Source: Burkholderiaceae bacterium
GTDB taxonomy: Bacteria; Pseudomonadota; Gammaproteobacteria; Burkholderiales; Burkholderiaceae_E
Length of the DNA stretch: 49,324 nucleotides
Direction of reading: 5' to 3'
NCBI GenBank assembly: GCA_019635275.1
Contig: JAHBZV010000019.1
Coordinates: 1 to 49,324 of the forward strand
Below, one piece after another: positions 25,626-32,283 of this stretch. Below the pieces are notes generated by a model. The model was not told the origin of the DNA, did no database searches, and saw nothing but the letters and a program-made list of their open reading frames with translations. Every line of letters starts with the position of its first letter. The stretch's first letter is position 1. The position numbers and the translations under genes are program-made.

Positions 25626-26732
25626 TCACGCCGACAGCGCCCGCACACTCGCCGATTCTCCAATGGGCTTCTTCAGTAGATACTCGCGCCGCATCTCCAG
25701 GAACGGCCTCTCCAGCAGAACGTAACTCGCGCGCGAGAACAGGACGACCAGCGGGAACGCAATCAGCACGCAGCCCAGAAAGGTCGTTCGGAACGAAGCC
25801 AGATCGTACATGCCGAGCCTGCCGCAGAGTTTTGCCACGAAGGCCAAGAGGAAATAGTGCGACAGGTATATGCTGTACGAGCACTCGCCGACCTTGCTCA
25901 GAGCCTTGTCGAGGATTGACGGCAGCCTGATCTGCTGGTACCCGAGGATGATGCCGGTGTAAAGCGCGCCTTCGATGGCAGGGAGGAATATCCAGAGCGC
26001 CGACCGCGACGGCATGTGGGACATCTTGTAGAAACCGCCCGCCTGGTTGAAGGCGTGGTAGACGTACGAGAGTGCGAGCACCGATGCGAGCAGCACGACC
26101 ACGCCGGCCCTCCTGTCGAGCCCGATTCTTCTCCAGGCGTAGAAGCCGATCATTCCCAACAGGAACTGGTCGATGCGGCCGAATATTGTCCAGTAGGCCA
26201 GGTTGTGAACGGAGCCAGTCGACCACCAGACTACGGCTTTCGTGAAGATGCTGAACGCTAGGAACCCGGCGAGATACCGGGTTCCATACTTCTCCCTCCC
26301 GAGCAGGAGCACGGGCAGGATCAGGTAGTACTGTGCTTCGACCGCGATCGTCCACGCACCGCCTCCCAACTCAGTAAAGTTGATCAGCGAGAACAGCGAC
26401 GTCGCAACCTTCGCGATGTCCCGGGACTGCGTATTCAGGTTGAAAATTGTCCAGACGAACAGCAAGGGGAACAGTCTGATGAACCGGTTGAAGTAGAACT
26501 GCTTCCTCAACAATACCTTCTCGTTGGTCAGGAATGCGAACAGGTATCCGCTGAGCACCATGAAGAGTGCCACCCCGGTATGACCTTCGACAAAGATCGA
26601 CAGCGTCCAGATGCGGGGTACGTAGGGCGACTTGAACGGCTCTGGCAGGTAGTGCCATACGAAGACCAGCAAGGCCGCAAGGCCGCGAAGGTGGTCGAGG
26701 TTCCCGACATACACGCCTTGCGTCGATTTCAT
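25626..26732 (-). CDS. Membrane acyltransferase family 3 protein (OafA-like)
   Basis: The 368-residue protein has about ten membrane helices. The family signature LDHLRGLAALLVFVWHY carries the Arg and His expected in helix 1, followed by GHTGVALFMVLSGYLFAF and FYFNRFIRLFPLLFVW. These enzymes transfer acyl groups, commonly acetyl, to sugars of O-antigens and other glycans. The ATG at 26732 has GGAGAG five bases upstream; a GTG two codons earlier is possible. The codon choice and base composition are visibly less GC-rich than in neighbouring genes, which suggests separate acquisition. It is on the opposite strand at the edge of the locus. Confidence 0.9.
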   Translation of the reverse strand: MKSTQGVYVGNLDHLRGLAALLVFVWHYLPEPFKSPYVPRIWTLSIFVEGHTGVALFMVLSGYLFAFLTNEKVLLRKQFYFNRFIRLFPLLFVWTIFNLNTQSRDIAKVATSLFSLINFTELGGGAWTIAVEAQYYLILPVLLLGREKYGTRYLAGFLAFSIFTKAVVWWSTGSVHNLAYWTIFGRIDQFLLGMIGFYAWRRIGLDRRAGVVVLLASVLALSYVYHAFNQAGGFYKMSHMPSRSALWIFLPAIEGALYTGIILGYQQIRLPSILDKALSKVGECSYSIYLSHYFLLAFVAKLCGRLGMYDLASFRTTFLGCVLIAFPLVVLFSRASYVLLERPFLEMRREYLLKKPIGESASVRALSA

Positions 26733-26915
26733 GCGCACTCTCCGGGACGGGCTGCCGAAACCCGGCGCAGCTTAGCGCGAAACGCGCGCTGCTGCCGATT
26801 TCGCCGACGGGGGGCCAACACCCAATGGTGCTGCCGGGTTTCGCCAAGATTCGATGCGAACGGCCCCTCACGGCGCAGTTCGCGGGGCCCGTCGACCAGC
26901 GATGTGATGCGGCGA

Positions 26916-26935
26916 GCCGGCGCCATTTCGCCGGC
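26916..26935 (-). terminator. Hairpin downstream of the ogt-type gene
   Basis: GCCGGCG and CGCCGGC form a seven-base-pair stem with a six-base loop, 34 bases past the stop of the minus-strand repair methyltransferase. No T-tract follows. The rest of the 236-base gap (26733-26968) shows no gene. Confidence 0.4.
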
Positions 26936-26968
26936 GCGGCAAGGTGCGGACGCGGTCGCGGCGGAACC

Positions 26969-27514
26969 CTACGCGCCGAACAACCCCGGCTCCGCCCCGA
27001 TCCGCGCCCTCTCGATCTGCAGCATCCGCAGTTTCGTCGCGACCCCACCCTGGGCAGAGAAACCGCCGGATCGCCCGTTTGCCGCCAGCACGCGATGACA
27101 CGGCACGATCGGCGCGAAAGGGTTCCGGCCGAGCGCCTGCCCCACCGCACGGGCCGCACCCGGTTCGCCCACGCGCGCGGCGACCTCGCCGTACGTGAGC
27201 GTCGCGCCCGGCGCAATGGCGCGCACGCAGTCGTAGACGCGGCGCTCGAACGGCGGCACGCCGGACATGTCCAGCGCGATGTCGCCCAGGTCGTCGCGTT
27301 CGCCGCGCAGCAGTGCGGCGATCCGATCGGCCGCCGCGCGCACGTCCGGCGGCGGCGCAGCCTCGGCCACGCCGGGGAAACGCCGCAGCATGCGCGCCCG
27401 GGTGCGCGCCTCGTCGGCTTCGGGAAGCTGAACCCCCACCAGCCCGTGCTCGCCCCAGGCGATGCCGCAGGCGCCGATCGCGGTGTCGAACAGGCTGAAT
27501 CCGGTGGCTTCCAT
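26969..27514 (-). CDS. ogt: Methylated-DNA--protein-cysteine methyltransferase
   Basis: The 181-residue suicide repair enzyme removes alkyl groups from O6-alkylguanine by transfer to its own cysteine. The active-site motif reads APIVPCHRVLA with the acceptor cysteine. It is preceded by PFERRVYDCVRAIAPGATLTYGEVAARVG (written here across its helix-turn-helix region) and followed by GFSAQGGVATKLRMLQIE. The N-terminal domain (residues 1-85) is the short variable type seen in Ogt. The gene is a single unit, divergent from the envelope operon. Ogt and Ada-C-type proteins cannot be told apart from sequence alone. Confidence 0.94.
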   Translation of the reverse strand: MEATGFSLFDTAIGACGIAWGEHGLVGVQLPEADEARTRARMLRRFPGVAEAAPPPDVRAAADRIAALLRGERDDLGDIALDMSGVPPFERRVYDCVRAIAPGATLTYGEVAARVGEPGAARAVGQALGRNPFAPIVPCHRVLAANGRSGGFSAQGGVATKLRMLQIERARIGAEPGLFGA

Positions 27515-27550
27515 GCGTGGCGATGGCCGGGTTGCGACGGTGCGGCGCTC

Positions 27551-27564
27551 GCGCCAATTGGCGC
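27551..27564. promoter_or_regulatory. Perfect 14-base palindrome in a divergent promoter region
   Basis: GCGCCAATTGGCGC is a perfect inverted repeat lying 37 bases upstream of the repair methyltransferase start and 89 bases upstream of the divergent envelope operon. Its position suggests a regulator-binding site, but no regulator can be named. Confidence 0.35.
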
Positions 27565-27652
27565 TTGCGCCGTGTCAATTCGCGCTCGTTCCCACTCTGC
27601 CAGAATCCGCGTCGAACACGACCGACGCCTGCGTCGACAGCGGGGAATCCGG

Positions 27653-28402
27653 ATGAATCGATTCGAGCGGTGGTGGATGGGCCTGGCGGTCGCGCTGGCC
27701 TGCGCGATCGCGACGCCGGGCGCGGCGGCCGCCGACGCGAACACCCGCGTGCACTGGCGGCTCGCCGAGCCGGTCCAGGTGCCGGTGCCGACGCCCCGCA
27801 AGGTGCTGCTTCTCGATCCGCGGATCGAGGTGCACGAGCTCTCGGCGGGCGGCGTCACCCAGAAGGTTCCCCAGCTCACCCGCGAGGCCAGCGACCATTT
27901 CGACCGCGCGCTGCGCGGCGTGCTGGCAACGCGCGCCGACGTCGTCGCGGTGCCGTTGCCGGCGCTGGCCGAAACCGAGCAGGACGAACTCGACGACACC
28001 ATCGCGACGTTCAACGTCGTGGCCGGCGAAGCGTTCGCGCACACGCAGCCCGGCCTGGTCGGCTGGGAAGATCGCGCCGCGCGCTTCGACTACACGCTCG
28101 GCTTCGGGCTGCCCTGGCTGCAGGCGCGCACCGGCGCCGACGTCCTGCTGGTGACCTACGGCGTCGACTACCAGAGCACCGGCGGTCGCAAGGCGATGGC
28201 GGTGATGGGCGCGCTGGTGGGGGTCGGCCTGCCGACGGGCTTCGCACGATTGCGCTGCGCGCTGATCGACCTCGCCACCGGCGACATCCTGTGGCTGCAC
28301 TCCGAGGGAACGGGCACCGGCAACCTGACCGACGCCGAGACGATGCGCGGCATCGTCGAGAAGACGCTCGCGACGCTGCCGCCGCTGGCGCCGAAACCCT
28401 GA
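27653..28402 (+). CDS. Predicted secreted protein of unknown function
   Basis: The 249-residue protein has a Sec signal peptide (WWMGLAVALACAIATPGAAA, with cleavage expected after AAA). The mature part has VLLLDPRIEVHELSAGG, a helix rich in acidic residues, and the C-terminal region VLLVTYGVDYQSTGG ... ALIDLATGDILWLHSEG. The latter faintly recalls periplasmic proteins of the CsgG/GNA1162 type, where a strand reports a lipoprotein-associated activity. This resemblance is weak and no function is assigned. The start MNRFERWW is preceded by CGGGGAATCCGG. It is followed eight bases later by an M48 protease gene in the same operon. Confidence 0.78.
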   Translation: MNRFERWWMGLAVALACAIATPGAAAADANTRVHWRLAEPVQVPVPTPRKVLLLDPRIEVHELSAGGVTQKVPQLTREASDHFDRALRGVLATRADVVAVPLPALAETEQDELDDTIATFNVVAGEAFAHTQPGLVGWEDRAARFDYTLGFGLPWLQARTGADVLLVTYGVDYQSTGGRKAMAVMGALVGVGLPTGFARLRCALIDLATGDILWLHSEGTGTGNLTDAETMRGIVEKTLATLPPLAPKP

Positions 28403-28410
28403 GCGCGACG

Positions 28411-29655
28411 ATGCGGTCGATCCGGATCGCGACGCTGGTCCTGGTGCTCGCCTGCGCGCTCGCCGCGGCCGCCTTTCCGCCCGCCGCACGGGCCGCGGTC
28501 GAGCCGTTCGCCGCACCGCCCGACCGGGCCAGGCTGGTCGAGGAAGAGCAGCGTGTCTGGACCGCCGGCGACGACCTCGACCGCTCGATCCGCAGGGCGC
28601 GCAACCTGTATCGCGACGAGGCGCTCGCCGCGTACCTGCAGTCGGTGCTCGACGCGCTCTACCCGGAGTTCCGCGGCGCGGTCGTCCTCAAGGGCATCGT
28701 GCGCGACGCCGACCCGAACGCGTTCGTGCTGCCCAACGGGAGCGTCTACCTGACGCTCGGGCTGGTCGGCACGATGGCGAGCGAAGCGCAACTCGCGATG
28801 GTGCTCGGCCACGAGGCGGCGCACTTCGTCTACCGCCACGGCTACCAGCAGATGTCGAACGCCAAGTCGATGAGCGCGTTCGGCGTCGGGCTCACCGTAT
28901 TCACCGGCGGGATCGGGGCGATCGGCAGCGTCGCGCTGGCCGGCGCGTTCTACGGCTATTCGCGCGACAGCGAGCGCGAGGCCGACCGCGTCGGCTTCGA
29001 GCGTGTCGTGCGCGCCGGCTATCCGCCGCAGGCCGGCGTCGAGGCCTTCGAGATCCTCGCGGCCGACGCGAAACTCTACGATCGAAAGCAGCCCACGTTC
29101 TTCGCCTCGCATCCGTCGATGGTCGAGCGGGCCCAGGCGTTTCGCGAACTGATCGCCGCGCTGCCGGCCGGGTCGGCAGGCAGCGCTGCCGGCGCGGCCG
29201 CCGGCGGCACGGCCGACGCCGAAGCCGGCGGCGATCCGGCGCGCGCGGCCCGTTATCGCGAAGCGACCGCCAGGGCTCGGCTCGCCTACCTGCAACTCGC
29301 CGTCGAGACCGGGCACCAGAAATCGATCGTCGCGATGCTCGAGCCCCGCTTCGCGGCTGCGGACATCGACCCTGCATCGGCGTTCTGGCTCGGCGAGGCG
29401 TACCGGCTGCGCGGCGATGCGGGCGACGCCGAGCGCGCGGCGAGTGCCTATCGCTTTGCCATCGATCGCGCGCCCGATTTCGCAGCAGCCTGGCGAGGCA
29501 TCGGCGAAGTCGCACGGCGCGCGGGCCGGCGCCCCGAGGCGATCGACGCGTATCGCCGCTATCTCGACGGCGCACCCGACGCGCTCGATCGCGAAGCCAT
29601 CCGCGCCGAGCTCGAGCGCCTGCAGTCATCGAATGAACAGGGGAACACGCAATGA
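28411..29655 (+). CDS. Secreted M48-family metalloprotease with C-terminal TPR-like repeats (BepA-like)
   Basis: The 414-residue protein has a signal peptide (IATLVLVLACALAAAAFPPA) and then a zinc protease domain. HEAAH at about residues 134-138 provides two zinc ligands and the catalytic Glu, and SEREADRVG provides the third ligand. A hydrophobic glycine-rich helix between them is typical of periplasmic M48B proteases. From about residue 290 the sequence becomes alanine-rich helical repeats resembling TPR units (LAYLQLAVETG, YRFAIDRAPDFAAAWRGIG, DAYRRYLDGAPD). BepA-type proteins degrade or chaperone misassembled outer-membrane proteins such as LptD. Its stop overlaps the next start in ATGA. 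Confidence 0.9.
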   Translation: MRSIRIATLVLVLACALAAAAFPPAARAAVEPFAAPPDRARLVEEEQRVWTAGDDLDRSIRRARNLYRDEALAAYLQSVLDALYPEFRGAVVLKGIVRDADPNAFVLPNGSVYLTLGLVGTMASEAQLAMVLGHEAAHFVYRHGYQQMSNAKSMSAFGVGLTVFTGGIGAIGSVALAGAFYGYSRDSEREADRVGFERVVRAGYPPQAGVEAFEILAADAKLYDRKQPTFFASHPSMVERAQAFRELIAALPAGSAGSAAGAAAGGTADAEAGGDPARAARYREATARARLAYLQLAVETGHQKSIVAMLEPRFAAADIDPASAFWLGEAYRLRGDAGDAERAASAYRFAIDRAPDFAAAWRGIGEVARRAGRRPEAIDAYRRYLDGAPDALDREAIRAELERLQSSNEQGNTQ

Positions 29656-30230
29656 CCGGCATCCTGGGCCGAATGGCGATGCTTGCGCTGCTGGCGCTCG
29701 CCGGCGGTTGCGCGACGACCCCGCAGTGGGAGCACTACACCGCGTCGAACCGCATCGAGAGCCCCGAGAAGGGCTTCACGGTGCAGGCGCCGGCCGGATG
29801 GCGTCGCTCGCCGGGCGAAGCCGGCGACCGCATCGTGCTCACTGCCGACGGAGCAGGCATCCAGCAACTGGTGCTCGGACGCTTCCCGCTCGACAAGGCG
29901 TTTGCGCTGACAAAGGGCAAGGCCACGCCGCAGACCAGCCCGCGCGAACTCGGCGAACTGGTGCTCGCCGAGATCCGGGCCGGCAGCAAGGGTTCGACAC
30001 TCGAACTGAAGTCGGCCGGCGAGATGCGGATCGACGGCCGGCCGGCCTTCCTGCTGCGCGTCAGCGAGCGCACCCAGGCGGGCGTGCAGTACGAGCGGAT
30101 CGTTGCCGGGACGCAGGGCGAGTCGAAGATGTTCTGGGCGAGCTGCAAGGCGCTCACGCGCTATTTCTTCGAGCGGGCGCGGCCGGTGTGCGAGCAGGCG
30201 ATCGAATCGGTGCGGCTCACCGGACTTTGA
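29652..30230 (+). CDS. Predicted lipoprotein of unknown function
   Basis: The 192-residue protein has a lipoprotein signal: MAMLALLALAGGCATTPQW, with lipobox LAGGC, so it should be acylated and anchored to a membrane on the periplasmic side. The residue after Cys is Ala, compatible with outer-membrane sorting. The mature part is a small mixed alpha/beta domain (GFTVQAPAGWRR, IVLTADGAGIQQLVLGRF, RIDGRPAFLLRVSERTQAG). It resembles stand-alone domains that often read as hypothetical envelope proteins. It overlaps the M48 protease gene by four bases, so it may be that protease's partner or substrate adaptor. That role is inferred only from position. Confidence 0.82.
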   Translation: MTGILGRMAMLALLALAGGCATTPQWEHYTASNRIESPEKGFTVQAPAGWRRSPGEAGDRIVLTADGAGIQQLVLGRFPLDKAFALTKGKATPQTSPRELGELVLAEIRAGSKGSTLELKSAGEMRIDGRPAFLLRVSERTQAGVQYERIVAGTQGESKMFWASCKALTRYFFERARPVCEQAIESVRLTGL

Positions 30231-30283
30231 CGGCACCCTTTCGGAAGGAAGCGCCCAACCGGCACCCGGGTGGCACCGACGCG

Positions 30284-30691
30284 TCAGGCCTCCTCGACCG
30301 TCCAGTTCTCGACCACGAGCGACGGCACTCGCGAGAATTCGCGCACGTTGTCGGTGACGACGGCCGCCTCCAGGGCGAGAGCGTGCGCGGCGATCCAGGT
30401 GCCGTTGGCTCCGATCGGCGTGCCCTCGCGCTCGAGCCGGGCACGCAACTCGCCGTAGTGCAGGCTGGCTCGCGCGTCCAACGGGGGCACCTGGAACTTC
30501 GCGGCCAGTTCTGCGAGACGCGCCTCGTTGCGTTCGACCTGCGCGCTCTTTCGGGCGCCGAACGCGAGTTCTCCCAGCACCACGGGCGAAAGCAGGACGT
30601 TCGCCAGCGGCGTGCACTCGAGTCGCTTGCGTACCAGCGGGTGCCCCTTCATCGCGGCGATGACGATGCTGGTATCGAGCAGGTAGCGCAT
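30284..30691 (-). CDS. vapC: VapC-type PIN toxin with a substituted catalytic position
   Basis: The 135-residue PIN protein has Asp6 in YLLDTSIVIAAMKG, Glu41 in LGELAFGARKS, and Asp114 in VVTDNVREF. The third acidic residue, normally Asp in the pattern N-D-x-x-I-A-A-H-A, is Gly97 here (IGANGTWIAAHALA). The Asp-to-Gly difference needs only one base change (GAC/GGC). The toxin may therefore have weak or no nuclease activity, while antitoxin binding may be retained. It lies nine bases downstream of a Phd/YefM-type antitoxin gene in the same operon and converges on the lipoprotein gene. Confidence 0.88.
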   Translation of the reverse strand: MRYLLDTSIVIAAMKGHPLVRKRLECTPLANVLLSPVVLGELAFGARKSAQVERNEARLAELAAKFQVPPLDARASLHYGELRARLEREGTPIGANGTWIAAHALALEAAVVTDNVREFSRVPSLVVENWTVEEA

Positions 30692-30700
30692 CGCAGGCGA

Positions 30701-30940
30701 TCAATCGACCGACCCGACCGACTCGACCGGCTCGGCCGGTTGATCAGGTGGTGCTTCGAGGTCGATGTCGGCTTCACCCCAGAACGCCCGGAAGGCATCG
30801 GAGGCCATGCGCGGCGCATCGGGCACGAGCCGCGCGATCACCCTGCCGTGGCGGGTGATCGCGATCTCTTCGCCGCGTTCCACCTCGGCGAGCAGTGACG
30901 ACAGGTGGGCCTTCATTTCCACCACGGCGACACTACGCAT
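30701..30940 (-). CDS. Phd/YefM-type antitoxin
   Basis: The protein, 79 residues from the chosen start, begins SVAVVEMKAHLSSLLAEVERG and EEIAITRHGRVIARLVP, the classic Phd/YefM N-terminal DNA-binding fold. The acidic tail (ADIDLEAPPDQPAEPVES) is expected to bind the toxin. An in-frame ATG four codons upstream (30952) is possible, but family alignment favours 30940. An 18-base palindrome overlapping the promoter lies just upstream and should be its autoregulatory operator. Confidence 0.87.
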   Translation of the reverse strand: MRSVAVVEMKAHLSSLLAEVERGEEIAITRHGRVIARLVPDAPRMASDAFRAFWGEADIDLEAPPDQPAEPVESVGSVD

Positions 30941-30957
30941 CACACAGTCCATACGAA

Positions 30958-31002
30958 AATGACCATATGGTCATTCTATCCGGAAAGCACCCGATAGCGC
31001 AA
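30958..31002 (-). promoter_or_regulatory. Promoter with overlapping palindromic operator for the Phd-VapC module
   Basis: On the minus strand TTGCGC (31002-30997) and TAGAAT (30978-30973) are separated by 18 bases, a reasonable sigma-70 promoter. The perfect palindrome AATGACCATATGGTCATT at 30958-30975 overlaps the -10 element and the predicted start site. Occupancy by the antitoxin complex would block RNA polymerase directly. Confidence 0.68.
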
Positions 31003-31070
31003 TGCAACGAACGGCCGATGCGCTGGATGGAGCCGGCTCGCAAAGCCGAGGGCGATACGACGGCGCACCG

Positions 31071-31472
31071 CTATTGGCGCAGTTCATCCAGGCATTGCCG
31101 TGGCGTCCGGACGATCACACCCTGACGTTTCGAGACCGGGAAATCCGCGACATTGCCGGTGACGAGGACGGCTTGCCCGGCGCTGGCAGTGGCGAGAAAG
31201 ATCTCGTCGCTGCGATCTTGCAGCTCGGAAGGCCAGGGAAGAGCCGTGACCTGCACGCCGATCTCCTCGAGTGCATCGATCAGCGGGTGCACATACGCAG
31301 GATCCAGCCCGAATCTCGGGCGTAACAGCACCTCACGATACTCACCTGCGACCCGTGGTTCCATCACCAGGGTGACCTCACCCGCGAGCACCAGATCGAG
31401 CAGGTGACCGGGCGGGCCCATCGGCGTGAGCACGCCCGACACCACGACGTTGGTGTCGAGAACCAACCGCAT
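31071..31472 (-). CDS. PIN-family putative toxin (COG1569 type)
   Basis: The 133-residue PIN-domain protein has Asp6 in RLVLDTNVVVSGVL, Glu44 in RVAGEYREVLLRPRFG, acidic residues at 86-90 in LQDRSDEIFLATA, and a final conserved region VLVTGNVADF. RLVLDTNVVVSG and RPRFGL are typical of the PIN family annotated as toxin-antitoxin toxins of the COG1569 type. The ATG shares its A with the antitoxin TGA (TGATG), so the pair is coupled. Asp89 and Asp110 supply the likely later acidic positions, so it is probably active. Confidence 0.85.
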   Translation of the reverse strand: MRLVLDTNVVVSGVLTPMGPPGHLLDLVLAGEVTLVMEPRVAGEYREVLLRPRFGLDPAYVHPLIDALEEIGVQVTALPWPSELQDRSDEIFLATASAGQAVLVTGNVADFPVSKRQGVIVRTPRQCLDELRQ

Positions 31473-31756
31473 CAACTGCGGACTTTTCGGGCAGCCGCGA
31501 TTTCCGCGTCGATGTCGGCCTGCGACAGTTCGCTCGCGCCATGCTCGCGCGCTTGACGTCGCAGAGCCCGCAGCGCGAGCTGACCGCGCGCAAGGCGAAT
31601 CGCCTGGAGGGTCTCATCGAGGTTCGACCCGTCCACGGGCAGCATCAGTGCCACTGGGCGTCCGTTGGACGTGAGCAGCAACTCGCCCTTCTTCGAAAGA
31701 TCGGCCTGTACGGCGCCCGGCCGATTTCGCAGATCACGAATGCTGAGTGTATCCAT
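31472..31756 (-). CDS. Phd/YefM-type antitoxin of the second PIN module
   Basis: The 94-residue protein reads DTLSIRDLRNRPGAVQADLS, KKGELLLTSNGRPVALMLPV, then an alpha-helical, charged tail (LSQADIDAEIAAARKVRS). This is the Phd/YefM pattern: an N-terminal DNA-binding domain and a toxin-binding tail. The ATG at 31756 was chosen because upstream codons lie in the HigA-like remnant and repeats and are not family-like; GAGG lies 12 bases upstream. Tandem repeats 33-54 bases upstream are a probable operator. Confidence 0.85.
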   Translation of the reverse strand: MDTLSIRDLRNRPGAVQADLSKKGELLLTSNGRPVALMLPVDGSNLDETLQAIRLARGQLALRALRRQAREHGASELSQADIDAEIAAARKVRS

Positions 31757-31788
31757 CGGGACGTGCCTCGAGGCAGTTGGGTTCCATG

Positions 31789-31810
31789 AATCGTAGCACA
31801 ATCGTAGCAC
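31789..31810 (-). promoter_or_regulatory. Tandem 11-base repeats upstream of the second Phd-PIN module
   Basis: AATCGTAGCAC is repeated perfectly and without a gap, at 31789-31799 and 31800-31810. The minus-strand copies contain TACGAT, which could also serve as a -10. The repeats sit between the end of the decayed HigA-like fragment and the antitoxin ATG and are likely the operator. Confidence 0.55.
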
Positions 31811-31815
31811 GCCCT

Positions 31816-31881
31816 TCATAGAAACACCGCCGCGCTCACGTTGAACCGTCGCGCCAGCCTCCTTGCGATCTCCTCGCTGAC
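31816..31881 (-). pseudogene. Remnant of a HigA-like antitoxin (C-terminal end only)
   Basis: The minus strand reads GVSEEIARRLARRFNVSAAVFL then a stop (given in two pieces: GVSEEIARRL and ARRFNVSAAVFL). This is the closing helix and tail typical of HigA/XRE antitoxins of the COG5499 type. Frame comparison with upstream sequence shows a one-base shift from a neighbouring frame reading RAWIALGE, so no intact gene remains. It lies in the 527-base gap between the Phd antitoxin and wecB. Confidence is moderate because only a short segment is recognisable. Confidence 0.5.
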
Positions 31882-32010
31882 CCCGCGCCGGCCGCCTCCC
31901 CGAGGGCAATCCACGCGCGAAGGATCGCCTGCGGTCGAGACGCCGGCCTGCGTGCGTGAGGCATCAATTCATCCTTGTCCGCTTCCATCGTCCGGTCGTA
32001 CGCCTCGTCG

Positions 32011-32124
32011 TTAAGCGATCAGCCTGTACTTGTTTCCCCCGATGTCGAACACCGTCAGTCCGTCCACATAGTCGGCGCTGGCGAAAGTCGTGCGCAAGTC
32101 GTTGAAATCGGTGAAGGTGTTGCT
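32011..32124 (-). pseudogene. Remnant of a HigB-like toxin (internal fragment)
   Basis: The minus strand encodes SNTFTDFNDLRTTFASADYV followed by DGLTVFDIGGNKYRLIA and a stop. This is the middle of a HigB-type mRNA interferase: NDLRxxFASAD...TVFxIxGNKYRLIA is the family core. The usual N-terminal 35-40 residues and the C-terminal HVLTHxEYDR end are missing, so the gene is truncated at both ends. A following fragment (DEAYDRTMEADKDEL) in another frame may be the rest of HigB or the start of HigA. With the HigA-like fragment 130 bases downstream it marks a decayed HigBA module. Confidence 0.65.
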
Positions 32125-32283
32125 CTTACTGCGACAGCGACCCGCCGATAGCCTGCTGCGCCCGGCATCGCTTGATCACGATGCGAGTGTCGGTCAGGAA
32201 TCGCCGGTCTCGCCGCCACCCTGGTGTCGTTATAGCGGGGAGCGACGTGGCGGGCCATTCGACGGACGGCCGATGCTTATCGG
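32125..32283. other. Gene-free part of the toxin-antitoxin interval
   Basis: No gene is recognisable between the HigB-like fragment and the wecB stop. A minus-strand segment reading FLTDTRIVIKR is reminiscent of HigB proteins but is too short and diverged to call. Confidence 0.4.

Noticed and set aside
30231-30283. CACCCGGGTG palindrome between the lipoprotein and toxin genes
   Set aside because: It is a short GC-rich palindrome without loop or T-run; no terminator or operator function could be supported.
32125-32283. Possible second HigB-like fragment (FLTDTRIVIKR)
   Set aside because: The match is too short and lacks the GNKYRL core. It could be chance.
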